The notes under the pieces: model-generated
Database searches by the model: none
What the model was told of the DNA's origin: nothing
What the model saw: the letters and a program-made list of their open reading frames with translations, nothing else
Program-made: the position numbers and the translations under genes
NCBI GenBank assembly: GCA_903863375.1
Contig: CAIPBT010000139.1
Span: 1-60,105, forward strand
DNA from: an uncultured Ferrovum sp.
Lineage (GTDB): Bacteria; Pseudomonadota; Gammaproteobacteria; Burkholderiales; Ferrovaceae
Length of the DNA: 60,105 nt
Reading direction: 5' to 3'
Shown: positions 45,769 through 55,520 of the stretch, in pieces
Layout: each line of letters begins with the position of its first letter
Numbering within the stretch: position 1 is the stretch's first letter

Positions 45769-45844
45769 TGGCTCCCCGACCTGGGCTCGAACCAGGGACC
45801 TGCGGATTAACAGTCCGTCGCTCTACCGACTGAGCTATCGAGGA
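45769..45844 (-). tRNA. tRNA-Asn (GTT anticodon)
   Basis: A 76-base cloverleaf on the minus strand. The acceptor arm pairs TCCTCGA with TCGGGGA, the D arm contains AGCTCAGTCGGTAGAGC, the anticodon loop is CTGTTAA with GTT, and GGTTCGAGCC forms the T arm. The encoded CCA end is complement of 45769-45771. It has its own promoter and terminator. Confidence 0.96.
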
Positions 45845-45859
45845 ATCGCGAAAACCGAG

Positions 45860-45888
45860 ATTCTAGTCTGAGGTTCGTATCGGGTCAA
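45860..45888 (-). promoter_or_regulatory. Sigma-70 promoter of tRNA-Asn
   Basis: On the minus strand TTGACC (complement of 45883-45888) and TAGAAT (complement of 45860-45865) are separated by 17 bases. Transcription would begin about ten bases before the mature tRNA 5' end. Confidence 0.8.
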
Positions 45889-45920
45889 CACCCAGACCGG
45901 AATTTCTTGTCCTGCCGCGC

Positions 45921-47129
45921 TTACAGCACGGCGGAGATGGCCGCCACCACAGTGTCGATGTTTTTCTCGTTCATGGCCGCAACGCAGATGCGGCCGCTAT
46001 CCACGGCATACACCGAGAACTCCGCGCGCATGCGCTCGACCTGGGCCTTGGACAGACCCGAGAACGAGAACATGCCGTTCTGGCGTGCGACAAAGCTGAA
46101 ATCATGCTGCGGCGCGGCAGCCTTCAGTTTTTCCACAAACAGGGCACGCATGCGCTTGATGCGGTCGCGCATCCCGGCCAGTTCGGTCTCCCACAGGGCG
46201 CGCAGGTCTTCGCTGCCCAGCACGGCGGCCACCACCTGGGCGCCGTGTGCCGGCGGATTGGAATAGTTGGTGCGCACAATGCGCTTCAACTGCGACAGTG
46301 CGCGCAGGGCGTCGTCCTTGGTGGTGGTCACCAGCGAGAAGGCGCCAACCCGCTCGCCGTACAGCGAGAAGGATTTCGAGAACGAGTTGGACACGAACAG
46401 CGGTTTGCCGGTGCCGGCAAACTGACGGATCACCGCGCCGTCTTCTTCGATCGAGCCGGAAAAGCCCTGGTAGGCCAGATCCAGGAAGGGGATCAGGTCG
46501 CGCTGGCCAACCACCTCGATCACCTGGGCCCATTGCTCGGCCGACAGGTCAACCCCGCTCGGGTTGTGGCAGCAGGCGTGCAGCACGATCACGGTGCCGG
46601 CGGCGGCGCTGTTCAGGGCGGCCATCAGTCCCGAGAAGTTTACGCCGCGGCTAGCCGCGTCGTAATACGGGTAATTCTTGACGGTAAAACCGGCTGCCTC
46701 AAACAGGGCGCGGTGGTTTTCCCAGCTGGGATCGCTGATCCAGACTTCCGAGTCGGGGCTGAACCGGGCCAGGAAATCGGCGCCGATACGCAGGCCGCCG
46801 GTGCCGCCGAGGGCCTGTACGGTCACGGCCCGACCATCGCGGATGACCGGAGAATCGGCACCGAACACCAGGGCCTGGACATGCCGGTCATAGACCACCA
46901 GGCCGTCGATCGGCAGGTAAGAGCGTGGCGACGGGATCGCGCTCAGCTGGGCCTCGGCCTGGCGGACGCAGTCCAGCAGGGGCACCTTGCCGTTTTCGTC
47001 GGTGTACACGCCCACGCCAAGGTTGACCTTGCGCGGATTGGTGTCCTGGTTGAAGGCTTCCGTCACGCCCAGGATGGGGTCGCGGGGGGCGAGTTCGACG
47101 TGGGAGAGCAGGGTAGAGGCAGCGGTCAT
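45921..47129 (-). CDS. Aromatic/aspartate aminotransferase
   Basis: 402-residue class I PLP enzyme of the AspC/TyrB type. HACCHNPSGVDLS, PFLDLAYQGFSGS and the PLP-lysine segment SNSFSKSFSLYGERVG are clear; ICVAAMNEKNIDTV is near the end with the usual Arg. It transfers amino groups between aspartate or aromatic amino acids and 2-oxo acids. I chose the ATG at 47129. The gene is divergent from uvrB with 93 bases between, an arrangement common in betaproteobacteria. Confidence 0.94.
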   Translation of the reverse strand: MTAASTLLSHVELAPRDPILGVTEAFNQDTNPRKVNLGVGVYTDENGKVPLLDCVRQAEAQLSAIPSPRSYLPIDGLVVYDRHVQALVFGADSPVIRDGRAVTVQALGGTGGLRIGADFLARFSPDSEVWISDPSWENHRALFEAAGFTVKNYPYYDAASRGVNFSGLMAALNSAAAGTVIVLHACCHNPSGVDLSAEQWAQVIEVVGQRDLIPFLDLAYQGFSGSIEEDGAVIRQFAGTGKPLFVSNSFSKSFSLYGERVGAFSLVTTTKDDALRALSQLKRIVRTNYSNPPAHGAQVVAAVLGSEDLRALWETELAGMRDRIKRMRALFVEKLKAAAPQHDFSFVARQNGMFSFSGLSKAQVERMRAEFSVYAVDSGRICVAAMNEKNIDTVVAAISAVL

Positions 47130-47222
47130 GGTGGTCGGGCGGTGATGGTTGGGTCGATCGGACGCTCGCACAGCACACAGGATGCTGCGTGCTACACTTG
47201 AGCGTTGCAAAGGCAACATTCA

Positions 47223-49253
47223 ATGCTATCACAAGTGGTTGAAACTTTTCCCGATAGTCCCTATCGCCTGCACCTGCCATTCAAGCCGGCCGGCGATCAG
47301 CCGCAGGCCATCGCGAAGCTGGTCGAAGGCATTGAGGACGGCTTGCAGTTCCAGACCCTGCTTGGGGTAACTGGATCGGGCAAGACCTTTACCACGGCCA
47401 ACGTGATTGCCCGGCTCGGGCGGCCCGCCATCATCATGGCGCCGAACAAGACGCTGGCGGCCCAGCTGTACGCCGAGATGCGCGAATTCCTGCCCGAAAA
47501 TGCAGTGGAGTATTTCGTCTCTTATTACGACTACTACCAGCCCGAGGCGTATGTGCCCTCGCGCGACCTGTTCATCGAGAAAGACTCGAGCATCAACGAG
47601 CACATCGAACAGATGCGCCTGTCGGCCACCAAGAGCCTGCTGGAGCGTCCCGACTGCGTGATTGTCGCGACCGTGTCGGCCATCTATGGCATCGGCAACC
47701 CCGAGGACTACCACAAGATGGTGCTGCATCTGCGCGAGAAGGAGCGCGTGGACCAACGCGCCATCATCAAGCGCCTGACCGAAATGCAGTACACGCGCAA
47801 TGAGGTGGACTTTAAGCGCGGCACCTTCCGCGTTCGCGGCGAGGTGATCGATGTGTTCCCGGCCGAGAACAGCGATACCGCCATCCGCGTGTCGATGTTC
47901 GACGACGAGCTGGAGACCATCACCGCCTTTGATCCGCTGACCGGGCAGATCCTGCAACGGGTGGGGCGCTTCACCCTCTATCCCTCCAGCCACTACGTCA
48001 CGCCCCGGCAGACCACGCTGGATGCCGTGGAGACGATCAAGCTTGAACTGTCGGAACGGATGGAATTCTTCGCCCGGGAAAACAAGCTGATCGAGCTGCA
48101 GCGGATCGAACAGCGCACCCGTTTCGACCTGGAAATGATGGCTGAAATCGGTTTCTGCAAGGGCATCGAGAACTACTCGCGGCATCTGTCAGGCCGTCCG
48201 CCCGGGGCGCCGCCGCCGACCCTGCTGGAATATCTGCCGAAGCGCTCGCTGATGTTCATTGATGAAAGTCATGTCACCGTGTCCCAGGTAGGCGGCATGT
48301 ACCGAGGCGACCGCGCGCGCAAGGAAAACCTGGTGGACTATGGTTTCCGGCTGCCGTCCGCGCTCGACAACCGGCCCCTGCGCTTTGACGAATTCGAACT
48401 GCTGATGCCGCAGACCGTATTCATCTCGGCGACGCCAGCCGATTACGAGCACGAACATTCCGGGCAGGTGGTGGAGCAGGTGGTGCGCCCGACGGGCCTG
48501 ATCGATCCGGTGATCGAGGTGCGGCCTGCCACGGCCCAGGTCGACGACCTGCTCTCCGAGATCAAGGCGCGGACGGCGGCGGGTGAACGGGTACTCGTGA
48601 CCACGCTCACCAAGCGCATGTCGGAAGACCTGACCGACTATCTGAGCGACCATCAGGTGAAGGTGCGTTACCTGCACTCGGACGTCGATACCGTGGAGCG
48701 CGTCGAGATCATCCGCGACCTGCGGCTGGGCGTGTTCGATGTGCTGGTGGGCATCAACCTGCTGCGTGAGGGCCTGGACATCCCGGAGGTGTCGCTGGTG
48801 GCGATCCTGGATGCCGACAAGGAGGGCTTCCTGCGCTCCGAGCGCTCGCTGATCCAGACCATCGGTCGGGCAGCGCGGCACCTGAACGGCAAGGCGATCC
48901 TCTACGCCGACCGCATCACTGACTCGATGAAGAAGGCCATCGACGAAACCGAGCGGCGGCGCAGCGTGCAGCTTGCCTACAACACGGAACACGGCATCGT
49001 GCCGCGTGGGGTGCAGAAGCGCATCAAGGACATGATCGAAGGCATCTACGACCCGGATGCGGCACGCGAGGAACTGAAGGCCGCGCAGGAAGAGACCCAG
49101 TACGAAAGCCTGAGCGAGAAGCAGCTGACGTCGGCCGTGAAAAAGCTCGAGAAAGACATGCTCGAGGCGGCCCGCAACCTGGAGTTCGAGAAGGCGGCGC
49201 GGCTGCGCGATGAACTAAAAACCCTGAAAGCTCGTCTGTTTGTTTCCGGCTGA
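47223..49253 (+). CDS. uvrB: UvrABC system protein B
   Basis: 676-residue damage-verification helicase of nucleotide excision repair. Walker [16 protein letters not shown], the beta-hairpin region [57 protein letters not shown] and QTIGRAARH are all present, and the C-terminal UVR motif ([18 protein letters not shown]) binds UvrC. No clear LexA box was found upstream, unlike the E. coli gene. Confidence 0.97.
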   Translation: MLSQVVETFPDSPYRLHLPFKPAGDQPQAIAKLVEGIEDGLQFQTLLGVTGSGKTFTTANVIARLGRPAIIMAPNKTLAAQLYAEMREFLPENAVEYFVSYYDYYQPEAYVPSRDLFIEKDSSINEHIEQMRLSATKSLLERPDCVIVATVSAIYGIGNPEDYHKMVLHLREKERVDQRAIIKRLTEMQYTRNEVDFKRGTFRVRGEVIDVFPAENSDTAIRVSMFDDELETITAFDPLTGQILQRVGRFTLYPSSHYVTPRQTTLDAVETIKLELSERMEFFARENKLIELQRIEQRTRFDLEMMAEIGFCKGIENYSRHLSGRPPGAPPPTLLEYLPKRSLMFIDESHVTVSQVGGMYRGDRARKENLVDYGFRLPSALDNRPLRFDEFELLMPQTVFISATPADYEHEHSGQVVEQVVRPTGLIDPVIEVRPATAQVDDLLSEIKARTAAGERVLVTTLTKRMSEDLTDYLSDHQVKVRYLHSDVDTVERVEIIRDLRLGVFDVLVGINLLREGLDIPEVSLVAILDADKEGFLRSERSLIQTIGRAARHLNGKAILYADRITDSMKKAIDETERRRSVQLAYNTEHGIVPRGVQKRIKDMIEGIYDPDAAREELKAAQEETQYESLSEKQLTSAVKKLEKDMLEAARNLEFEKAARLRDELKTLKARLFVSG

Positions 49254-49342
49254 CCACGCTTGCCGGTGATGCGGCACAATCAAAAAAATGGTCGGGGCGG
49301 TGATCCTGCCCGGACAATCAACCACTGACGGAGCGGTTTCGC

Positions 49343-51373
49343 ATGAAATGGTCCACCCTGGGAGTCTTGCTGATGTGCTTTTTTCACGCGGAGGCGCAGG
49401 CAGACGCGCCAAAGGGCTCCGGCCTTGACCTCAGTTATGTGGATGCTGCGGTGCGTCCGCAGGATGACCTATACCGTCACCTGTCGGGCAAATGGCTGCG
49501 CGACGAGCCCCTGCCGGGCGACCGTGCCCGTTACGGCAGTTTTGACAAGCTGGCCGATGATGCGGAACTGAAAACCCGCGCGATCATTGAAGATTTCGCG
49601 AGCCGGTCCGACCTGCCGGCAGGCAGCGACGGGCGCAAGATTGCCGACCTCTACCACAGCTTCATGGACGAGGCGACGATCGAAAAGCTGGACAGCAAGC
49701 CGTTGCTCGCCCTGTTCCGGCACATCGACCAGACCCACGATCGGGCGCACCTGCCGCAGCTGATGGGGGACTTGAGCGATCGCGGTATCACCCTGCCGAT
49801 TGCCCCCGGCGTGAGCCAGGATGAACGGAATTCCACGCAATACGCGGTGCATGTCTTCCAGGATGGCCTGGGTCTGCCCGATCGCGATTACTACCTGAAG
49901 GATGACGACGCCCGCCTGCTCGAGGTGCGCAAGGCCTACGAGGCCTACATCGTGCAGGTGCTGACCATGCTGAAGCAGCCGGCGCCGGCAGCAGCCGCCA
50001 AACGCATCCTGGCGATCGAGACCCTGCTCGCCAAGGCGCAGATCACCAAGGTGGCCCTGCGCGATCCGGTCAAGACCTACAACAAGATGTCACTCGCCGA
50101 CCTGAAGCTGATCGCCCCGGCGTACGGCTGGGAAGAATTCTTCAAGGCGGCCGGCATTCCGTTGCAGCATGTGCAGGAAATCATCGTCGGCACGCCCAGT
50201 TTCTTCGAGGACACCACCAAGGCCTGGGCCGAGCTGCCCATGACCGACATCCGCCTGTACCTGAAGTGGCAGGCGGCACGCGCCATGTCACCGCTCCTCA
50301 GCAAGCGCTTCGAGCAGGCCCACTTCGATTTTTACGGCAAGGCCCTGCGTGGCATTCCTGAAAACCGCCCGCGCTGGAAGCGCGCCGTCGAGCTGGTGCA
50401 GCGTGGCCTGGGCGAATCAGTGGGCCGGGAATACGTCGAGCGGCACTTTCCGCCGCAGGCCAAGGCACGCATGGACGAGCTGGTGGCCAACCTGATGACG
50501 GCCTATCGGCAGAGCATCGATGGCCTGACCTGGATGACGCCGGCCACCCGCGAGGCGGCGCAGGCGAAACTCGCCAAGTACTCGGTGAAGATCGGCTATC
50601 CGAAGACCTGGCGCGATTACTCGAAACTGCAGGTGCGCCCCGACGACCTGGTCGGCAACCGGGTTGCGATCGCCCATTTCCTGAATGCCCGGGAAATCGC
50701 TCATCTGGGGCAACCGGTGGATCACGAGGAATGGGAAATGACCCCGCAGACCGTGAACGCCTATTACAACCCGGGCAAGAACGAAATCGTGTTTCCGGCA
50801 GCGATCCTGCAGCCGCCGTTCTTTGATTTCCAGGCCGACGAAGCCGTCAACTACGGCGGGATTGGTGCCGTGATCGGCCACGAGATCAGCCACGGTTTTG
50901 ATGATGCCGGCAGCCAGTTCGACGGCGACGGCAACCTGCGCGACTGGTGGACCAAGGAAGACCACGCCGGGTTTGCCGAGCGCACCGGCAAGTTGGTCGC
51001 CCAGTACGAACGCTACGAGCCGATCCCCGGCTACAAGGTGAATGGCCGGCTCACCCTGGGCGAGAACATCGCCGACAACTCGGGGCTCGCAATCGCCTAC
51101 AAGGCCTACCGTTTGTCGCTCGCCGGCAAGGAAGCGCCCGTGATCGACGGTATGAGCGGCGACCAGCGCCTTTACATGGGCTGGGCCCAGGTCTGGCGGG
51201 GCAAGGCGCGCGATTCCGAAGCCATCCGCCTGCTCAAGGTCGATCCGCACTCGCCGGCCGCTGTGCGCGGCAATGCGCCGCTGGTCAATCAGCCGGGTTT
51301 CTACAGCGCGTTTGGCGTGAAGGAAGGCGACAAGCTGTACCTGCCGGAAGACCAGCGCGTGATCCTGTGGTGA
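49343..51373 (+). CDS. M13-family zinc metallopeptidase, first copy
   Basis: 676 residues with a signal peptide ending in AEAQA, so periplasmic. Zinc motif HEISH starts at His513, the third ligand is Glu574 in GENIADNSGL, and the protein ends in ILW, close to the conserved C-terminal tryptophan of neprilysin-type enzymes. NAYYNPGKNEIVFPAAILQPPFFD is characteristic. It digests peptides up to about 40 residues in this family (PepO, neprilysin). A GGAG site precedes the ATG. It overlaps the second copy as GTGA. Confidence 0.95.
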   Translation: MKWSTLGVLLMCFFHAEAQADAPKGSGLDLSYVDAAVRPQDDLYRHLSGKWLRDEPLPGDRARYGSFDKLADDAELKTRAIIEDFASRSDLPAGSDGRKIADLYHSFMDEATIEKLDSKPLLALFRHIDQTHDRAHLPQLMGDLSDRGITLPIAPGVSQDERNSTQYAVHVFQDGLGLPDRDYYLKDDDARLLEVRKAYEAYIVQVLTMLKQPAPAAAAKRILAIETLLAKAQITKVALRDPVKTYNKMSLADLKLIAPAYGWEEFFKAAGIPLQHVQEIIVGTPSFFEDTTKAWAELPMTDIRLYLKWQAARAMSPLLSKRFEQAHFDFYGKALRGIPENRPRWKRAVELVQRGLGESVGREYVERHFPPQAKARMDELVANLMTAYRQSIDGLTWMTPATREAAQAKLAKYSVKIGYPKTWRDYSKLQVRPDDLVGNRVAIAHFLNAREIAHLGQPVDHEEWEMTPQTVNAYYNPGKNEIVFPAAILQPPFFDFQADEAVNYGGIGAVIGHEISHGFDDAGSQFDGDGNLRDWWTKEDHAGFAERTGKLVAQYERYEPIPGYKVNGRLTLGENIADNSGLAIAYKAYRLSLAGKEAPVIDGMSGDQRLYMGWAQVWRGKARDSEAIRLLKVDPHSPAAVRGNAPLVNQPGFYSAFGVKEGDKLYLPEDQRVILW

Positions 51374-53484
51374 AGGCGGGCGCACGGCCATTCCTGCAGG
51401 CGGTGCTGGCCGCCAGTGCGTTGCTGGGCGTGGTGGCGGCCGAGCCAGCCACGCCTGCCCAGGCAGCCACACCTGCCCCGGCAGCCACTCCCGCCCAGGC
51501 AAGCACACCCGCTCAGGCAGCCACCCCCGCCATTGGCATCAGCGTGGACTGGATCGACCAGACCGTCTCGCCGCGGCAGGATTTGTTTGACTATGCGAAC
51601 GGGCACTGGCTGAAAACCCACCCGATTCCGGCCGACCGTGCTGTCTACGGCATCGACGCGCTCACCCAGGAAAACACCGAGGCGCAGCTGCGCACGCTGG
51701 TTGAGCAGTTGGCGGCCGACCCTGCCCTTGACCCGGGCAGCGAAGAGGGCAAGGTGGCGATGCTGTACCGCGACTTCATGGATGTCGCGGCGGCCGATCA
51801 GCGTGGTGTCGCACCCGTCCAGAGGATGTTGACCAGCATTGCCGGTCTGCACGATCGACGGCAGCTCGCGCGCCTGTTCGCCGATCTTGGCATGGCCGGC
51901 GTCATCGTTCCGATCGGCTATGGCACCGCCCAGGACGAGCGTGACTCCAGCCGGTATCTGGTGCACGTGGGCCAGAGCGGTCTGTCGCTGCCCGACCGCG
52001 ATTATTATCTGGACCGCAAGGATGCACGGTTTGCGAAGGTGCGTTCGGCCTACGTTTCGTACATGGCGGGACTGTTGCGCCGGGCCGGGCAGCCGGATGC
52101 GGTACGGGCGGCGCGGCAGGTGATGGCCTTCGAGACGGCGATTGCCCGGCTACAGTGGACCAAGGTCGAAAACCGCGACCCGGTGAAAACCTACAACGCC
52201 CGCAATCTTACGCAGCTGCAGGCGCTGATGCCCCATCTGGACTGGGTGGCGCTGTTCACCGGCGAGGGCCTGCCGGCGGATCCCGGCACGGTGGTGGTCG
52301 GTCAGCCCGGCTTTCTGCAAGGACTGGACCGCTTGCTCACGTCGACGCCGCTGCCGGTGCTGCGCAATGCCCTGCGCGTGCAGGTGATGCGCGCGGCGGC
52401 ACCGTTCCTGGACCAGGATCTGGCCGCCCGCTCGGTTGCCTTCGAGAGCGGGGTGCTGCGCGGCATTCCGGAGGAGCGTCCGCGCTGGAAGCGCGCCCTT
52501 GCGCTGGTGGAACAGTCGATGGGCGAGGCGCTCGGCAAGCGCTATGTTGCTGCCCATTTTCCGGCAACCGCGCGGCTGGCCATCCAGGATCTGGTTGATC
52601 ACCTGGTGCTTGCCTATCGCGACAGCATCCAGCAGCTCGACTGGCTCGAGCCCGCCACGCGGGCTGCCGCGCTCGACAAGCTCACGCACATCCGCGCCAA
52701 GCTCGGCTATCCCGACCAGTGGCGCGATTACCGGGCCTTGCAACTGGTGCCAGGAGACCTGTTCGGCAACGTCCAGCGTGCCCGTGCGTTTGAAACCCTG
52801 CGCGAGAACCATCGTCTACGCGAGCCGGTCGACCGAATGGAGTGGGACATGACGCCCCAGACGGTGAACGCGTACTACAACCCGACGCAGAACGAGATCG
52901 TCTTTCCGGCGGCGCAGCTGCAGGCCCCGTATTTCGATGCCCAGGCGGATGCTGCGTCCAACTACGGCAACATCGGGTTTGTGATCGGTCACGAGCTGTC
53001 GCATGCCTTTGATGACGAGGGCAGCCAGTTTGACGCCCAGGGCAATCTGCGCGACTGGTGGACGGCTGCCGATCACGCCCGCTTCAGCCAGCGCACGGCC
53101 GCGATGGTAGCCCAGTACGGTGCCCTCGACGGCGTTCCGGGTATCAAGGTGAATGGCGCCCTGACGCTTGGCGAAAACATTGCTGACAATGTCGGGCTGA
53201 CCATTGCCTGGCGGGCCTATCAGGCCAGTCTGGCCGGACATGAGGCACCGGTGATCGGTGGCCTGACCGGTGCGCAGCGTTTCTTCATCGCCTACGCCCA
53301 GAGCTGGATGGGGAAGGAACGGGAAGAGGAGCGCGTGAAGCACCTGAAATCGGATCCGCACGCGCCGCTCGACCTGCGCACCAACCAGACGGTCCGCAAT
53401 CAGGATGCCTTTCATGCGGCCTTTGGCACACAACCCGGCGATCAGGAATGGCTGGCGCCGGCTGATCGGGTACGGCTCTGGTGA
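51370..53484 (+). CDS. M13-family zinc metallopeptidase, second copy
   Basis: 704 residues from the GTG overlapping the first copy. The signal peptide (VLAASALLGVVAAEP) is followed by a six-residue Ala-Thr-Pro-Ala-Gln-Ala repeat tract, then the M13 domain. His541 begins HELSH, Glu602 is in GENIADNVGL, and the end is VRLW. The two copies share the full layout but differ throughout, so the duplication is old. Overlap with both neighbours suggests co-translation. Confidence 0.95.
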   Translation: MKAGARPFLQAVLAASALLGVVAAEPATPAQAATPAPAATPAQASTPAQAATPAIGISVDWIDQTVSPRQDLFDYANGHWLKTHPIPADRAVYGIDALTQENTEAQLRTLVEQLAADPALDPGSEEGKVAMLYRDFMDVAAADQRGVAPVQRMLTSIAGLHDRRQLARLFADLGMAGVIVPIGYGTAQDERDSSRYLVHVGQSGLSLPDRDYYLDRKDARFAKVRSAYVSYMAGLLRRAGQPDAVRAARQVMAFETAIARLQWTKVENRDPVKTYNARNLTQLQALMPHLDWVALFTGEGLPADPGTVVVGQPGFLQGLDRLLTSTPLPVLRNALRVQVMRAAAPFLDQDLAARSVAFESGVLRGIPEERPRWKRALALVEQSMGEALGKRYVAAHFPATARLAIQDLVDHLVLAYRDSIQQLDWLEPATRAAALDKLTHIRAKLGYPDQWRDYRALQLVPGDLFGNVQRARAFETLRENHRLREPVDRMEWDMTPQTVNAYYNPTQNEIVFPAAQLQAPYFDAQADAASNYGNIGFVIGHELSHAFDDEGSQFDAQGNLRDWWTAADHARFSQRTAAMVAQYGALDGVPGIKVNGALTLGENIADNVGLTIAWRAYQASLAGHEAPVIGGLTGAQRFFIAYAQSWMGKEREEERVKHLKSDPHAPLDLRTNQTVRNQDAFHAAFGTQPGDQEWLAPADRVRLW
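51448..51531 (+). repeat. 18-base tandem repeat in the second M13 gene
   Basis: About 4.7 copies of an 18-base unit encode ATPAQA-like hexapeptides between the signal peptide and the catalytic domain. This is a flexible linker; copy number may vary between strains. Confidence 0.8.
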
Positions 53485-54359
53485 CGGCAAGCGGCTATGC
53501 CCGGCTGTTGCTGCTGGCGGCGGTCTGGGGCGGTTCCTTCCTGTTCATGCGCATCGCTGTTCCAGCCATCGGTGCCGGCAGTGTGGTGTTCGGGCGGCTC
53601 GCCCTGGGCGCGCTGTTCATGACGGTGGTCTGCCAACTCCGGCGCGAGCCCTTGCGGCTGCGTGAACACTGGCGCGCCTACCTGGTACTTGGGTTCTTCA
53701 ACACCGGACTGCCGTTTCTGCTGTTCAGCCTGGCGGCCAGCCACGTGCCGGCTGGCCTGCTGTCGATCCTGAACGCCACCACGACATTCTGGGGCACCCT
53801 GATCGGCGCGGCGTGGTCCCGCCAGCCGCTGCACGGACTGGTCTGGCTCGGGCTGGCGCTCGGGGTGGTGGGTGTTGGCGCACTGGTGGGACTCGATCCC
53901 GCGGTGCTCACCCAGGGGGCGCCGCTCGCGGTGGCCTGCGGCCTGAGTGCGGCGATCTGCTACGGCATCGGTGCCACGGTTGCCCGGTTTGGCCCCAAGA
54001 TTCCGCCGCTGGCCACCGCCCATGGCAGCCTGTGGAGCGCTACCCTGCTGGTGCTGCCGGCCCTGCTGCTCGACCCGCCGCACCAGGTGCCGGGGTTCGG
54101 CGTGTTGGCTGCCCTGCTCAGCCTGGGGCTGTTGTGCAGTGGTCTTGCCTACCTGCTGTACTTCGGCCTGCTCGCTGAATTCAGCACCCAGCAGGTGCTG
54201 TCGGTGGCCTTCCTGATTCCCCTGTTCGGGGTGTTGTGGGGTTGCCTGTTCCTCGGTGAGGTGATCGGTCCGCACACCATTTTCGGGGCCGCTGCCGTTC
54301 TGGGGGGCACCGCCTTTGTCAACCGCGGCCAACGGGCTGCTGCCGGGAAACCTGCCTGA
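53481..54359 (+). CDS. EamA/DMT-family transporter
   Basis: 292 residues with about ten hydrophobic helices in two EamA repeats (LAAVWGGSFLFMRIA ... NATTTFWGTLIGAAW, and ACGLSAAICYGIGATVARF ... FLIPLFGVLWGCLFLGE). Substrate is unknown; family members export amino acids and other metabolites. GTG start overlaps the preceding stop by four bases, and the stop shares one base with the next start. Confidence 0.92.
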   Translation: MTASGYARLLLLAAVWGGSFLFMRIAVPAIGAGSVVFGRLALGALFMTVVCQLRREPLRLREHWRAYLVLGFFNTGLPFLLFSLAASHVPAGLLSILNATTTFWGTLIGAAWSRQPLHGLVWLGLALGVVGVGALVGLDPAVLTQGAPLAVACGLSAAICYGIGATVARFGPKIPPLATAHGSLWSATLLVLPALLLDPPHQVPGFGVLAALLSLGLLCSGLAYLLYFGLLAEFSTQQVLSVAFLIPLFGVLWGCLFLGEVIGPHTIFGAAAVLGGTAFVNRGQRAAAGKPA

Positions 54360-55507
54360 TGTCCCATTTGACTCGCCACCGGATGCCCGGTCTGGCGTCA
54401 CTACTGTTGTCGTTGTCGCTGTGCTGCTGGATCGCCGGCCCGGTGAGTGCGGCGGAAACCCCTGCCACCGAACCGGTCCAGCACGAATTCATCCTGCACA
54501 ACTTCCGCACCGAGAGCGGCGTGGTGCTGCCCGAGGCGCGCGTGGTGTACGGCACCTACGGCAAGCTGAATGCTGCTGGCGACAACGCCATCCTGCTGCC
54601 GAGCCATTACATGGCGGACATGAACGGCTATGGCTGGCTGATCGGCCCCGGCAAGGCGCTGGATCCGGACCGCCAGTTCCTGATCACCAGTGAACTGTTC
54701 GGCAATGGGCGCTCGTCCTCGCCCAGCAACACGCCGGAGCCGTTTCACGGCCCGCGGTTTCCGGTCACCACCATCCGCGACAACGTCGAGGCCGTTCACC
54801 ACCTGCTGACCGAACAGCTGCAGGTGCGGCACCTGCGTGCCGTGATCGGCTTTTCCATGGGCGCGCAGCAGGCCTTCCAGTGGGCGGTCAGTTACCCGAC
54901 CTATATGGACGGCATTGTGGCGACCGCCGGTACTGCCAAGACCTACGGGCATGGCATCGTGCGCCTGGAGAGCCAGATCTTCGCGCTGACGCTCGACCCG
55001 GCGTTTCAGGGCGGGGATTACCAGGCGCAACCGGAGAAGGGTATCCAGGCGTTCTCGCTGATCTGGACCGGCTGGCTGTACTCCCAGGAATGGTGGCGTC
55101 GGGAATTGTGGCGCACCGGCGAGCCGGCCGGCATCACCCTGCAACAGGTGATGGACAAGTACCGCAAGGAATTCATCCCCGGCGCCGATGCCAACAACCT
55201 GATCCTGCAGGCGAGAACCTGGGAGCGACACGATGTCGGCCAGACGCCTGGTTTTAAGGGCGACGCGGAAGCGGCCCTCAAATCGATCCAGGTGCCGGTG
55301 CTCTACCTGCCGTCCGAGACCGACCTGTATTTTCCGGTGACGGATGCCCGCTACGAGGCCGCCTTCATTCCCCACTGCACGCTGCTGCCGATACCATCGC
55401 TGTGGGGGCACCCCGCTGGCGCGGGGGAGGGACCGGAAGATGGTCCCTTCCTGAACCTGCAGGTGGCCGGATTTCTGGCGACGCTACCGCTACTGCCTGG
55501 CCGGTAA
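54359..55507 (+). CDS. Secreted MetX-like alpha/beta hydrolase
   Basis: 382 residues. It has a signal peptide (ending PVSAAE) and then the homoserine O-acetyltransferase-like fold: RVVYGTYGKLN, nucleophile in GFSMGAQQAFQWAVSYP, acid in SETDLYFP and His in SLWGHPAGAGEG. True MetX is cytoplasmic and makes O-acetylhomoserine; export to the periplasm indicates a different, unknown reaction. It ends the run of overlapping genes that begins at 49343. Confidence 0.85.
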   Translation: MSHLTRHRMPGLASLLLSLSLCCWIAGPVSAAETPATEPVQHEFILHNFRTESGVVLPEARVVYGTYGKLNAAGDNAILLPSHYMADMNGYGWLIGPGKALDPDRQFLITSELFGNGRSSSPSNTPEPFHGPRFPVTTIRDNVEAVHHLLTEQLQVRHLRAVIGFSMGAQQAFQWAVSYPTYMDGIVATAGTAKTYGHGIVRLESQIFALTLDPAFQGGDYQAQPEKGIQAFSLIWTGWLYSQEWWRRELWRTGEPAGITLQQVMDKYRKEFIPGADANNLILQARTWERHDVGQTPGFKGDAEAALKSIQVPVLYLPSETDLYFPVTDARYEAAFIPHCTLLPIPSLWGHPAGAGEGPEDGPFLNLQVAGFLATLPLLPGR

Positions 55508-55520
55508 CGTCACTGCCGGG

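Noticed and set aside
47130-47222. LexA box before uvrB
   Set aside because: The spacer has no CTGT-N8-ACAG palindrome; only a short GTTGC/GCAAC stem is present.
49343-53484. Recent tandem duplication of the M13 peptidase gene
   Set aside because: The two proteins share motifs and layout but differ at many positions throughout, and the linker regions are unrelated, so the duplication is old.
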